From Bog-756 sp963830165 (GTDB lineage Bacteria > Actinomycetota > Acidimicrobiia > Acidimicrobiales > RAAP-2): a stretch of DNA of 64,000 nt. Position numbers and translations under genes: made by a program. Below are positions 44,783 to 53,659 of the stretch, one piece after another. Location: the NCBI GenBank assembly GCA_963830165.1, contig CAWHKZ010000008.1, positions 248,001-312,000 of the forward strand, in the 5' to 3' direction. The stretch's first letter is position 1. Each line of letters opens with the position of its first letter. A model generated the notes under the pieces. The model saw only the letters and a list, made by a program, of their open reading frames with translations, was not told the origin of the DNA and searched no databases.

Positions 44783-47014
44783 TCAGCTCTTGAAGAGGAA
44801 CTCGGCCTCGTCGTCGTCGACGAACAGCCGCAGCTCCTCGGCCAGCAGGTGGTGCCCGTCGAGATGCGGATCGGCCGCCACGAGGTCGACGGCGACGCCG
44901 CGGGCGTCGACCACCAGGTCGCGGTCGGACAGCAGCCGGGCGAGCTTCAGGTCCGAGCGCCCCTTCTGGCGGGCGCCGAGGATGGTCCCCTCCCCCCGCA
45001 GTTCGAGGTCCACGTCGGCCAGCACGAAACCGTCGGTGCTCCGCTCCATCGCCTCGAGTCGGGCCGCCGCCTCGGGCGAGTCCGCCTCGGACAGCAGGAA
45101 GCACCACGCCGGCTCGCCGCCCCGCCCGACCCGGCCGCGTAGCTGGTGCAGCTGGGCGATGCCGAAGCGGTCGGCGTCCTCGATGACCATCACCGAGGCG
45201 TCGGGCACGTCCACCCCCACCTCGATGACGGTGGTGGCCACCAGCACGTCGAGCTCGCCCGAGCGGAAGGCGTCCATGGCCCGCTCCTTGTCCGCGGGCT
45301 TCATCTGCCCGTGCAGCAGGCCGACCGACAGGCCGGACAGCTCGTCGGCGGCCAGGCGCTCGGCCTCGGCCGTGGCCGAGGCCGCCTCGACCCGGTCCGA
45401 TCCCTCGACCAGCGGACAGACCACGAAGGCGCGGTGGCCGGACGCCACCTGCTCGCGCACGCGGCTCCACGCCGAGCCGACCTCGAGCGGCGTGCGCAGC
45501 CACGAGGTCTCGACCGATTGGCGCCCCGGGGGCAGCTCGTCGATCACCGTCATGTCGAGATCGCCGAAGACGACCATGGCCGCCGTCCGGGGGATGGGCG
45601 TGGCCGTCATGACCAGCAGGTCGGGGTCGCTCCCCCGCCCGTCCTCCCCCCGTCCCTTGTCGCGGAGGGCGGCCCGCTGCTCGACGCCGAAGCGGTGCTG
45701 CTCGTCGATGACGGCCACGCCCAGCGAGGCGAACACGACCCGGTCGGTCAGGAGCGCGTGCGTCCCGATCAGCAGGTCGACGGTGCCTGCGGCCAGACCC
45801 TCGTGGATCGAGGTCCGCTCGGCCGCGGGCGTGCGGCTGGTGAGCAGGGCGACACGCAGCGGGCGCTCTCCTGCCAGGGTGTCGGGGTCGGGGACGACCA
45901 GTCCGCCGACCAGGCGACGCACCTCGGTGGCGTGCTGCTCGGCGAGCACCTCGGTCGGGGCCATGAGCGCGCCCTGGTAGCCGCCCTCGACACCGATCAG
46001 CAACGCGGCCACGGCCACCACCGTCTTGCCGGACCCGACGTCACCCTGGAGCAGGCGGTGCATGGGCAGGGGACCGCCGAGGTCCCGCCGGAGGTCGGCC
46101 ACGGCCCGGTTCTGGGCCCCGGTCAGCGGGAACGGGAGCCGCCCGACGAACTGCTCGAGCAGGGTGGGGCCGTCCGCCCGCGTCGTCCGGTGGGCGATGC
46201 CGCGGGCGTCCTCCTCGAGGCGCTGGCGGCGCAGCACGAGGGCCAGCTGGAGGCGCAGCAGCTCGTCGAAGGCCAGGCGCCGGCGGGCCGGCTCCACCTG
46301 GGCCATGGTCCGGGGCCGGTGGATCCCGGCGAAGGCCGCCGTCCGGTCGGCCAGGCCGAGGCCGTCCCGCACCCCGGCGTCCAGCGGATCGGCGAAGGAT
46401 CCCGCCCGGTCGAGGGCCTCGTGGACCAGTCGGCCCAGGCGGGCCGAGGTCAGCGACGCCTTCTCGGTCAGGGGGTACACCGGGTAGATGCGGCCGCTGG
46501 TGGGGCCGTCGTCCTCGCCGGCGGACTCGTCGGCGCCGCGCAGCACCTCGACCGTGGGGTTGACCATCTGCAGGGCGCCGCGGTACGACGACACCGGTCC
46601 GAAGAAGAGGCCGAGGGTCCCGACCGGGAGCTGGCGGGCCCGCCAGGCCTGGTTGAAGAAGACCACCCGCATCCGGCCACCGGCGTCGGTGACCTCGGCC
46701 TCCACCCTCGACGGTCCCCGCCGGCCCCGGCCGGGTCGGGATGCCGGGGCGCTCACCCGGCGCACCGTGGCGAGCAGCGTGGCCTTCTCGCCCTCGGCCA
46801 GCCGGTCGACGGTCACCATCCGGGTGCCGTCGATGTAGCGCCGGGGGTAGTGGGTGACGAGGTCGAGGACGCTGGTGACGCCCAGCTCGGCCAGGTCCCC
46901 GGCCACGGCGTCGCCGACCCCCCGCAGCACCGTCACCGGCAGTTCGGCCAGCTGCCCCAGGCGGCGCCCCGGAGGCAGGTTCCCGGCGCCGGGAGTCGGG
47001 GCCGGCGCGGTCAC
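44783..47014 (-). CDS. recG: ATP-dependent DNA helicase RecG
   Basis: Remodels stalled forks and Holliday junctions. The 743 aa have the N-terminal wedge/OB domain (LGVTSVLDLVTHYPRRYIDG, MRVVFFNQAWRARQL), Walker A LLQGDVGSGKTVVAVAAL, DEQH box VIDEQHRFGVEQR, MTATPIPRT and motif VI HQLRGRVGRGGEPAWCFLL. The C-terminal segment DLELRGEGTILGARQKGRSD is typical. GTG 47014 overlaps the fakA stop (GTGA), and the order fakA-recG-rsmD-coaD is the actinobacterial one. Confidence 0.95.
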   Translation of the reverse strand: MTAPAPTPGAGNLPPGRRLGQLAELPVTVLRGVGDAVAGDLAELGVTSVLDLVTHYPRRYIDGTRMVTVDRLAEGEKATLLATVRRVSAPASRPGRGRRGPSRVEAEVTDAGGRMRVVFFNQAWRARQLPVGTLGLFFGPVSSYRGALQMVNPTVEVLRGADESAGEDDGPTSGRIYPVYPLTEKASLTSARLGRLVHEALDRAGSFADPLDAGVRDGLGLADRTAAFAGIHRPRTMAQVEPARRRLAFDELLRLQLALVLRRQRLEEDARGIAHRTTRADGPTLLEQFVGRLPFPLTGAQNRAVADLRRDLGGPLPMHRLLQGDVGSGKTVVAVAALLIGVEGGYQGALMAPTEVLAEQHATEVRRLVGGLVVPDPDTLAGERPLRVALLTSRTPAAERTSIHEGLAAGTVDLLIGTHALLTDRVVFASLGVAVIDEQHRFGVEQRAALRDKGRGEDGRGSDPDLLVMTATPIPRTAAMVVFGDLDMTVIDELPPGRQSVETSWLRTPLEVGSAWSRVREQVASGHRAFVVCPLVEGSDRVEAASATAEAERLAADELSGLSVGLLHGQMKPADKERAMDAFRSGELDVLVATTVIEVGVDVPDASVMVIEDADRFGIAQLHQLRGRVGRGGEPAWCFLLSEADSPEAAARLEAMERSTDGFVLADVDLELRGEGTILGARQKGRSDLKLARLLSDRDLVVDARGVAVDLVAADPHLDGHHLLAEELRLFVDDDEAEFLFKS

Positions 47015-48678
47015 TCGATGGAGAACAGGTACGGGTAGAGGGGCTGCCCACCGTGGTGGACCTCGGTCTCCACCAACGGCCGGGCCTCCTTCAGCCACTC
47101 GGTGATGCGGCGGGTGTCGGCCGCTCCCGAGCCCTCCCCCTCGATGATGGTGACGAGGTCGTGGTCCCCGGTCACGAGCACGTCGAGCAGCGCGCACGCC
47201 GCGTCGGGCAGGGTCTCGCCGACCACCTCGATCCCGTCGCGGGACAGGCCGAGCCAGTCGCCGGTGCGCACCGGGCCGGCGTCGGTCTCCGAGTCGCGCA
47301 CCGCCCGGGTCACCTCGCCCGGCACGACCTTGCGGGCCGTCGCCTCCATGGCCGCGGCGTTGGCCTCGCCGCCGGCCTCGGGGTCGTAGGCCAGCAGTGC
47401 GGCGAAGCCTTCGGCGATGGTCTCGGTGGGTACCACCCAGACCCGCTTGGCACTCAGCTCGTCGACCCGGTTGGCCACGGGACGGATGTTGCCGTTGTTG
47501 GGCAGCACGATGACCTCGTCGGAGGCGATGGCGTCGACGGCGTCGACCAGCTCGGCGATCGACGGGTTCATCGACTGCCCGCCGGCGATCAGGCGCTGGA
47601 CACCCAGGGAACGGAAGATCCGCCCGATGCCGTCGCCGCTGGCCACCGCCACGACGCTGGTGACCGGGGTCGGCCCGAGCGGCGCCTCGGAGGGCCCCGA
47701 TGCCTCGTCGCCGGCGCCCTCGCGCACCCAGCGCTCCTCCTCGACCTCCTCCAACAGGTCGGTCACCCGGATCGAGCGCGGCCGGCCGGCGTCCAGGCAG
47801 GCCTCGATGGCCGGGCCCACCTCGTCGGTGTGGATGTGGCAGTTCCACAGGCCGTCGCCGCCCACCACCACGATCGAGTCGCCGAGGCCGGCCCACACCT
47901 CCTTGAAGGCGGGGATGGTCGCGTCGGGCGCCTCGAGCAGGTACATGACCTCGTAGCGCAGCCCGGCCAGCGCGGCGTAGGCCTCGTCGTCGGCCGACGG
48001 ACCGACCCCGGGCCCGGCACTCACCTCGGGCAGGTCGGGGGGTGTGGGCATGGGACGGCCGTCGAGGACGGCGAGCAGGGCGTCGAACAGCAGGAGGTAG
48101 CCGGTGCCACCTGCGTCCACGACGCCGGCCTGCTCGAGCACGGGCAGCAGGCTCGGCGTGCGGGCGAGCGCGTCGGCCGCACCGGTGCGGGCCGCCTCGG
48201 CCACCGCCACCAGCGACCCCCCGGCGTCGGCCGAGCGCCGGGCGCCGTCGGCCGCACCGCGGGCCACGGTCAGGATCGTCCCCTCCACCGGCCGCTGCAC
48301 CGCCTCGCGGGCCAGCACGTCGGCGGTGCCGAGGGCCCGGGCCAGATCGGGCGCGCCGGGCGTGCCGCTGTCGACGTTCAGCCCGTCGGTCAGGCCCCGC
48401 AGCAGCTGGCTGAGGATGACCCCCGAGTTGCCGCGGGCCCCCATCAGCGAGCCGTGGGCGATGGCCTTGCACGCGCTCTCGAGGTCGGGGGAGTCGAGGC
48501 CGTCGAGCTCGGCGACCACCGACTCCAGCGTGAGGGCCATGTTGGTGCCCGTGTCACCGTCCGGGACGGGGTAGACGTTGAGCCGGTTGATGAGCTGCTG
48601 GTGACTCCGCAGGCCGTCCCGGAAGGTGCCGATGACACGGCGGAGCTCCCCTGCATCCAGGGCGTCGAGGGCGACCAT
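47011..48678 (-). CDS. fakA: Fatty acid kinase catalytic subunit FakA (DAK2/YloV family)
   Basis: Phosphorylates fatty acids bound to a FakB (DegV) partner, feeding PlsX/PlsY. The 555 aa show the Dak2 nucleotide domain (INRLNVYPVPDGDTGTNM with the Mg-binding Asp residues, SLMGARGNSGVILSQLL), a middle domain and a C-terminal DegV-like fold (VVAVASGDGIGRIFRSLGV, VLPNNGNIRPVANRVDELS). No fakB gene lies in the window. TAGCAT ends 7 nt before the ATG, so the transcript is probably leaderless. Being in one block with plsX ties exogenous fatty acid use to phospholipid synthesis. Confidence 0.9.
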   Translation of the reverse strand: MVALDALDAGELRRVIGTFRDGLRSHQQLINRLNVYPVPDGDTGTNMALTLESVVAELDGLDSPDLESACKAIAHGSLMGARGNSGVILSQLLRGLTDGLNVDSGTPGAPDLARALGTADVLAREAVQRPVEGTILTVARGAADGARRSADAGGSLVAVAEAARTGAADALARTPSLLPVLEQAGVVDAGGTGYLLLFDALLAVLDGRPMPTPPDLPEVSAGPGVGPSADDEAYAALAGLRYEVMYLLEAPDATIPAFKEVWAGLGDSIVVVGGDGLWNCHIHTDEVGPAIEACLDAGRPRSIRVTDLLEEVEEERWVREGAGDEASGPSEAPLGPTPVTSVVAVASGDGIGRIFRSLGVQRLIAGGQSMNPSIAELVDAVDAIASDEVIVLPNNGNIRPVANRVDELSAKRVWVVPTETIAEGFAALLAYDPEAGGEANAAAMEATARKVVPGEVTRAVRDSETDAGPVRTGDWLGLSRDGIEVVGETLPDAACALLDVLVTGDHDLVTIIEGEGSGAADTRRITEWLKEARPLVETEVHHGGQPLYPYLFSIE

Positions 48679-48685
48679 GGGCAGG

Positions 48686-48695
48686 ATGCTAACCT
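48686..48695. promoter_or_regulatory. Overlapping divergent -10 boxes of fakA and rpmB
   Basis: Minus-strand TAGCAT (48686-48691) serves fakA, 7 nt from its ATG. Plus-strand TAACCT (48690-48695) lies 41 nt before the rpmB ATG, which has an AGAGGAAG ribosome binding site. The two hexamers share two bases, so the polymerases would exclude each other. Confidence 0.45.
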
Positions 48696-48736
48696 TTGCG
48701 ACTTACCCAGAGGTTCCCAGAGGAAGTCGGAGTGTC

Positions 48737-48946
48737 ATGGCAGCGGTGTGCGAGGTCTGCGGCAAGAAGCCGTCGTTCGGAATGAACATCAGTCACTCCC
48801 ACCGGCGGACGAAGCGTCGCTGGGATCCCAACATCCAGAAGGTGCGGGCCGTCGTCGACGGCGCCCCCAAGCGGCTGAACGTCTGCACGTCGTGCATCCG
48901 GTCGGGCAAGGTCACCAAGCGCCCGATCCGCTCGTTCCCGGCCTGA
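48737..48946 (+). CDS. rpmB: 50S ribosomal protein bL28
   Basis: A 69-aa ribosomal protein. CEVCGKKPSFGMNISHSHRR and WDPNIQKVRAVVDG are diagnostic, with a zinc-type Cys pair set (CEVC...CTSC). ATG 48737 follows AGAGGAAG at good spacing. It is divergent from fakA, an arrangement conserved in actinobacteria. The Cys-containing form is the zinc-binding paralogue type; a Cys-free paralogue may exist elsewhere. Confidence 0.95.
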   Translation: MAAVCEVCGKKPSFGMNISHSHRRTKRRWDPNIQKVRAVVDGAPKRLNVCTSCIRSGKVTKRPIRSFPA

Positions 48947-48989
48947 GCGACCCGCCCCACCGGCCCGGCCCTCGACGGCCCGGCCGACC

Positions 48990-50024
48990 TCAGAAGCGGT
49001 GGCGCCAGCCCGCCGCCGGCAACGGGCCGTCGTCGAGCAGCCACTGACCGGGACGGTCGGTGCAGCGGCCGAGGTCGAGCGGGCGTCGTAGGCCCGCCGC
49101 GGCGAAGGCCTCCCGGAGCCCGTCCGGGTCCGGTGTGGCCAGCACCAGCTCGTAGTCCTCCCCGCCCGACAGGGCCTCCTCGCGGGTGGCGCCGTCGGCC
49201 ACCAACCCCTCCCCCATCTCCAGGTCGAGGCCCACCCCGGACGCGCCGGCCAGGTGGACCACGTCGGCGGCCAGCCCGTCCGAGACGTCGACGGCCGCTG
49301 TCGCCCCGGCCCGCCGGGCCACCACGCCCTCGACCAGGCGGGCCACCGGGCGGCGGTGGGCGGCGGCCAGTGCGGGCGGCACCGCCGTCCCGCCCGCGGA
49401 CAGCAGCCGCAGGCCGGCCGCCGAGGACCCGAGCGGCCCGGTGACCAGCAGGCGGTCGCCGGGGCGGGCGCCGTCCCGTCGAAGGGCGCCAGCGTCGGGG
49501 GGAGCCGGGCCGACGGCGGCGACGGACACCACCAGCACAGAGGACGAGGACAGGTCGCCGCCCACCACCGCGCACCCGGCGGCGACGGCCGCCTCGGCCA
49601 CGCCGTCGGCCAGCCGTTCGACGGGGAAGCCCGCCGGTGCGGCCACCGACAGCAGGACGTGGGAGGGCGTGCACCCCATCGCCCCCAGGTCGGACACGGC
49701 CACCATGAGGGCCTTCCAGCCGACGTCCTCGGGCGAACTGGTGGCCAGGTCGACGTGGACCCCCTCGACCACCAGGTCGGTGGCCAGCACCACCTGCCCG
49801 GCCCCCGGCAGGGACACGATGGCGGCATCGTCGCCGATGCCCAGGTCGGGGGCCCGGGGCCGCCCGCCGGCCGCCTCGAATCGGGCCCGCAGGGCCTCGA
49901 TGAGGGCGAACTCGTCCTGACCCCCGGTCAACTCCCGACCCCCGGGGCGGGTCCCCTCGTGGGACCGGGCACGGGTGTCGGCCGGAGGGCCGAATTGGGA
50001 GTGCGCACCCGACTTGCCTAGCAT
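48990..50024 (-). CDS. thiL: Thiamine-monophosphate kinase
   Basis: ATP-dependent phosphorylation of thiamine monophosphate to the diphosphate cofactor. Family segments: EFALIEALRARFEAAGG, GIGDDAAIVSLPG (Mg/ATP-binding Asp pair), LVVEGVHVDLATSSPEDVGW, then WKALMVAVSDLGAMGCTPS, CAVVGGDLSSSS, AAVDVSDGLAADVVHLA and SGGEDYELV. The start is uncertain: ATG 50024 gives 344 aa. A TTG at 49931 gives 313 aa and fits the usual family length better, because the extra N-terminus (SQFGPPADTRARSHEGTRPG) is low-complexity. Convergent with rpmB. Confidence 0.92.
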   Translation of the reverse strand: MLGKSGAHSQFGPPADTRARSHEGTRPGGRELTGGQDEFALIEALRARFEAAGGRPRAPDLGIGDDAAIVSLPGAGQVVLATDLVVEGVHVDLATSSPEDVGWKALMVAVSDLGAMGCTPSHVLLSVAAPAGFPVERLADGVAEAAVAAGCAVVGGDLSSSSVLVVSVAAVGPAPPDAGALRRDGARPGDRLLVTGPLGSSAAGLRLLSAGGTAVPPALAAAHRRPVARLVEGVVARRAGATAAVDVSDGLAADVVHLAGASGVGLDLEMGEGLVADGATREEALSGGEDYELVLATPDPDGLREAFAAAGLRRPLDLGRCTDRPGQWLLDDGPLPAAGWRHRF

Positions 50025-50050
50025 TGTCGCCGGCCCGGTCCCACTAGAAT
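50024..50050 (+). promoter_or_regulatory. Possible pckG promoter
   Basis: TTGTCG (50024-50029) and TAGAAT (50045-50050) are spaced 15 bp apart, about 95 nt before the pckG ATG. The -10 is good; the spacing is a little short. Confidence 0.35.
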
Positions 50051-50145
50051 CGGTGGACCGTACCGACAGCCGCCACGCGGTGTCACAGTCCAGTGGCCGC
50101 CGGTCCCTCGGGTCCGGCGACCGATCGAGGAGGAAGAACCAGCCC

Positions 50146-51936
50146 ATGCCCCCAACCGAGCACAAGAAGCTGATCGCATGGGTCGACGAGGTCGCCGCCC
50201 TCACGCAACCCGACGAGGTGGTGTGGTGCGACGGCTCGGCCGAGGAGTACGACCGACTGTGCCAGCTGCTCGTTGACCACGGCACCTTCACCAAGCTGTC
50301 CGAGGCCAAGCGGCCCAACAGCTACTGGGCCCACTCCGACCCGGGCGACGTCGCCCGCGTCGAGGACCGCACCTTCATCTGCTCGGCCGACGAGTCCGAC
50401 GCCGGCCCCACCAACAACTGGCGCGATCCCGCCGAGATGCGCTCGGTCCTGACCGACCTGTTCCGGGGCTCGATGAAGGGCCGCACCATGTACGTGGTGC
50501 CGTACTCCATGGGACCGCTGGGCTCGAACATCGCCCACATCGGCGTGGAGATCACCGACTCCGCGTACGTGGCCGTCTCGATGCGCATCATGACCCGCAT
50601 GGGTCGCGGCGCCCTCGAGGTCCTGGGCAGCGACGGCGAGTTCGTGCCCTGCCTCCACTCGGTCGGCATGCCGCTGGCCGAAGGCCAGGCCGACCTGCCG
50701 TGGCCGTGCGACGCCGACAACAAGTACATCGTGCACTTCCCCGAGACCCGGGAGATCTGGTCGTACGGCTCGGGCTACGGCGGCAACGCCCTGTTGGGCA
50801 AGAAGTGCTTCGCCCTGCGCATCGCCTCGGTCATGGCCCGGGACGACAACTGGTTGGCCGAGCACATGCTCATCCTCAAGCTGACCTCGCCGGCGGGCGA
50901 GACGCGCTACGTGACCGGGGCCTTCCCGTCGGCCTGCGGCAAGACCAACCTGGCCATGCTCATCCCGACCCTCCCCGACTGGAAGGTCGAGACGGTGGGC
51001 GACGACATCTGCTGGATGAAGTTCGGCCCCGACGGCCGCCTCTACGCGATCAATCCCGAGTCCGGCTTCTTCGGCGTGGCGCCGGGCACCAACACCCACA
51101 CCAACCCCAATGCCATGCTGACCATGGACGGCAACGCCATCTTCACCAACACCGCCCTCACCGACGACGGCGACGTGTGGTGGGAGTCGATGACCGACGA
51201 GGCCCCGGCCCACCTCACCTCGTGGAAGGGCGAGGACTGGACCCCCGAGTCCGGCACCCCGGCCGCCCACCCGAACGCCCGCTTCACCGTGCCGGCCGCC
51301 CAGGACCCGGCCATCGCCTCGGAGTGGGAGGACCCGGCCGGCGTGCCGATCGACGCCATCCTCTTCGGCGGGCGCCGTGGCTCGGTGGTCCCGCTGGTCT
51401 TCCAGTCCCGTGACTGGAACCACGGTGTGTTCCTCGGCTCGATCATGGCCTCGGAGACGACGGCCGCCGCCACCGGTGCGGTGGGCAACCTGCGCCGCGA
51501 TCCCTTCGCCATGCTGCCCTTCTGCGGCTACAACATGGCCGACTACTTCGCCCACTGGCTGAACATCGGTCGGGACGCCGACCCCGAGAAGCTGCCCAAG
51601 ATCTTCTACGTGAACTGGTTCCGCAAGGATGCCGACGGCCGCTGGCTGTGGCCCGGCTACGGCGAGAACAGCCGGGTCCTCGAGTGGGTCTTCGAGCGGG
51701 TCGGCGGCACGGGCGACGCCGTCGAGACCCCCATCGGCTACGTGCCGGCCGAGGGCGCCATCAACACCGACGGGCTCGACGTGTCCGAGGCCGACATGGA
51801 CACGCTGCTCAGCGTGAACCCGAACGAGTGGAAGGCCGAGGTCCCCCTGATCCGCGAGCACTTCGCCAAGTTCGGCGACAAGCTCCCGGCCGAGCTGACC
51901 GCCGAGGTCGACGAGTTGGAGCGCAAGCTCGGCTGA
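50146..51936 (+). CDS. pckG: Phosphoenolpyruvate carboxykinase (GTP)
   Basis: Interconverts oxaloacetate + GTP with PEP + CO2 + GDP, the gateway of gluconeogenesis. The 596 aa are the usual length of GTP-type PEPCK. Seen: SYWAHSDPGDVARVEDRTFI, the kinase P-loop PSACGKTN (residues 261-268) with reactive Cys264, GDDICWMKFGPDGRLYAINP (metal site), FGGRRGSVVPLVFQ and NWFRKDADGRWLWPGYGENS (guanine pocket). GAGGAGGAAG lies about 10 nt before ATG 50146; the open frame further upstream is not part of the family. Confidence 0.96.
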   Translation: MPPTEHKKLIAWVDEVAALTQPDEVVWCDGSAEEYDRLCQLLVDHGTFTKLSEAKRPNSYWAHSDPGDVARVEDRTFICSADESDAGPTNNWRDPAEMRSVLTDLFRGSMKGRTMYVVPYSMGPLGSNIAHIGVEITDSAYVAVSMRIMTRMGRGALEVLGSDGEFVPCLHSVGMPLAEGQADLPWPCDADNKYIVHFPETREIWSYGSGYGGNALLGKKCFALRIASVMARDDNWLAEHMLILKLTSPAGETRYVTGAFPSACGKTNLAMLIPTLPDWKVETVGDDICWMKFGPDGRLYAINPESGFFGVAPGTNTHTNPNAMLTMDGNAIFTNTALTDDGDVWWESMTDEAPAHLTSWKGEDWTPESGTPAAHPNARFTVPAAQDPAIASEWEDPAGVPIDAILFGGRRGSVVPLVFQSRDWNHGVFLGSIMASETTAAATGAVGNLRRDPFAMLPFCGYNMADYFAHWLNIGRDADPEKLPKIFYVNWFRKDADGRWLWPGYGENSRVLEWVFERVGGTGDAVETPIGYVPAEGAINTDGLDVSEADMDTLLSVNPNEWKAEVPLIREHFAKFGDKLPAELTAEVDELERKLG

Positions 51937-51957
51937 GCCGGTCCCCACATCGCGCAG

Positions 51958-52082
51958 CCGGCACAGCCGGCCCACCGCGCTGCTTCCGAGGGGCCGGCAC
52001 AGCCGGCCCACCGCGCTGCTTCCGAGGGGCCGGCACAGCCGGCCCACTGCGCTGCTTCCGAGGGGCCGGCAGAGCCGGCCCC
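51958..52082 (+). repeat. 36-bp tandem hairpin-forming repeats after pckG
   Basis: Three units of 36 bp start at 51958, 51994 and 52030 (CCGGCACAGCCGGCCCACCG plus CGCTGCTTCCGAGGGG; the third has one change, ACCG to ACTG). A partial fourth runs to 52082. Each unit junction can fold as GGGGCCGGC-ACA-GCCGGCCCA. Confidence 0.9.
52062..52082. terminator. Perfect 9-bp GC hairpin between pckG and the MFS gene
   Basis: GGGGCCGGC-AGA-GCCGGCCCC is a perfect stem with a 3-nt loop at the end of the 36-bp repeat array. Located between convergent genes without a U-run, it probably acts as a bidirectional terminator or mRNA-end protector. Confidence 0.5.
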
Positions 52083-52103
52083 TCGTGCGCGTCCCGGGGG
52101 GGG

Positions 52104-53585
52104 TCAGGCCCGGTTGGCCGCCGAGTGCAGGGCGCTCATGTAGGACAGGGCGCCGGCCGTGGCCACTCCGGCCAGCACCAGGTTGCCGGCCGGGATCGAC
52201 AGCGACAGGACCACCCCCACCAGCGATCCGACGACCCACATCAGCTGGAGTCGCGTCTCGAACCGGGCGAAGGCCCTCCCCTGGTCCGACTCGCGCACGT
52301 GTCGCTGCACGAGCGCGTCGAACGACGGCTTGGCCATCGCACCGGCCGCCCCGACGGCCACGGCCACCAGGGCCTGCAGCGCCCGGTCGGGGAACAGCCA
52401 GCCGAGGAGGCCGGCGGCGGCCACCAGCCACAGCGCGGCGGTCAACATCTGCTGTTCGGACAGGAACCGGCGGATCCTCCCGACGAGCAGCACGCCGATC
52501 ACCGCACCGGTGGTCAGGGCGCCGATGAGCAGGCCGAACCACCACGTGGCGGCATCCTCCCGCCGGAGGCCGAAAGCGAAGAGGAAGGTGAGGAAGCCGA
52601 GCAGTCCCTTGAGCACCGACATCGGGGTGAGGGCCAGGATGACCTGGGTCCCGGCGATCGGCCGGAAGGCGGCCAGGTCCCGCTGCTCGTCCACCCGCCA
52701 GTCGTCGACGTCAGGAGCCCACTCCACCTCGGCCGTCGCCTCGACCTCGGTCCCGGTCGGGCGCCCGGACGAGCCCCGTCCCGCGGACCGGGCCACCTTG
52801 GCGGCCCGGCGCACCGGCAGCCGCAGACCGGCCACCACGCCGGCCACGAAGACCACGGCGCACGACCAGAGCACGCCGGGCGACCCGGCCAGCTTGAGGA
52901 TGGCCACCGCGGGCACCGCGAAGACGAAGCCGGACAGCGAGGCGAGCAGGCCGAGGCGCGCATTGAGGGTGGCGAGGTCAGGTTCGGTCACGTCCTCCCC
53001 GGTCACCGGGTCGTCGACGTGCACCGTCGGCGGCGTCCCGTACGGCGGGGTCGGGTCGGGGCCACGCGCCGTGGGGTCCGCCGCCTCGGATTCCGGGCCG
53101 GTGGGGCCGGGGGCCGCGCCGGCGTCCGCCAACTCGAGCGCCGCCATCTCGGGCACCAGGGCCCCCTTGGTGACGAGGTAGACCTTGGAGAGCACCAGCA
53201 TCACGAAGGCCTCGGGAAAGAGCAGCAGCGAGTGGATGTCCCGGGCCACGAAGGGGCAGAGGACGGCCCGACCCAGGGCCGAGGTCACGACCATCGCCCG
53301 CCGGGCCCCCCGGCTGCGGTCGATCAGAGGACCGAGCGCCGGGGCGACCACGGCGAAGGGACCCATGGTCAACAGCAGGTAGAGCAGGACCTTGTCCTTG
53401 GCCGCCGTGGGCGAGATCGAGAAGAAGAGGGACCCGGCCAGCGAGACGGCGAACATGGTGTCGCCGGCCGTCATCAGGACGTGGGTGAGCGCCAGCCGAC
53501 CGAAGGGGCTGCGCTGGTCGAACAGGTCATCGACGGCGGACCTGACCAGGCGGCGGAACTGGTCTCCTCGCTCCTTGACGCCCAT
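52104..53585 (-). CDS. MFS transporter
   Basis: A 493-aa integral membrane protein with 10-12 predicted hydrophobic helices, for example LALTHVLMTAGDTMFAVSLA, LLYLLLTMGPFAVVAPALG and ALVAVAVGAAGAMAKPSFDA. The cytoplasmic loop LGPLIDRSRGARRAMVV resembles the MFS motif A. The stretch at about 155-200 (PTGPESEAADPTARGPDPTP) is a long acidic/proline-rich loop, and a second charged loop lies near 275-300. Substrate unknown. TACCAT ends 6 nt before ATG 53585 (leaderless type), divergent from the Lrp-type gene. Confidence 0.85.
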   Translation of the reverse strand: MGVKERGDQFRRLVRSAVDDLFDQRSPFGRLALTHVLMTAGDTMFAVSLAGSLFFSISPTAAKDKVLLYLLLTMGPFAVVAPALGPLIDRSRGARRAMVVTSALGRAVLCPFVARDIHSLLLFPEAFVMLVLSKVYLVTKGALVPEMAALELADAGAAPGPTGPESEAADPTARGPDPTPPYGTPPTVHVDDPVTGEDVTEPDLATLNARLGLLASLSGFVFAVPAVAILKLAGSPGVLWSCAVVFVAGVVAGLRLPVRRAAKVARSAGRGSSGRPTGTEVEATAEVEWAPDVDDWRVDEQRDLAAFRPIAGTQVILALTPMSVLKGLLGFLTFLFAFGLRREDAATWWFGLLIGALTTGAVIGVLLVGRIRRFLSEQQMLTAALWLVAAAGLLGWLFPDRALQALVAVAVGAAGAMAKPSFDALVQRHVRESDQGRAFARFETRLQLMWVVGSLVGVVLSLSIPAGNLVLAGVATAGALSYMSALHSAANRA

Positions 53586-53591
53586 GTCGGC

Positions 53592-53622
53592 ATGGTAGGC
53601 GGGTGGCGGCGGGCGGTAGGCT
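53592..53622. promoter_or_regulatory. Divergent -10 boxes of the MFS and Lrp-type genes
   Basis: Minus-strand TACCAT (53592-53597) ends 6 nt before the MFS ATG. Plus-strand TAGGCT (53617-53622) lies about 37 nt before the Lrp-type start at 53660. Confidence 0.4.
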
Positions 53623-53659
53623 GATTCGCCCCGGCAATGCGCACCACCAGGAGATGGCC

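Noticed and set aside
51958..52082. 36-bp repeats considered as a CRISPR fragment
   Set aside because: The repeats are directly adjacent without spacers, and no cas gene is present in the window.
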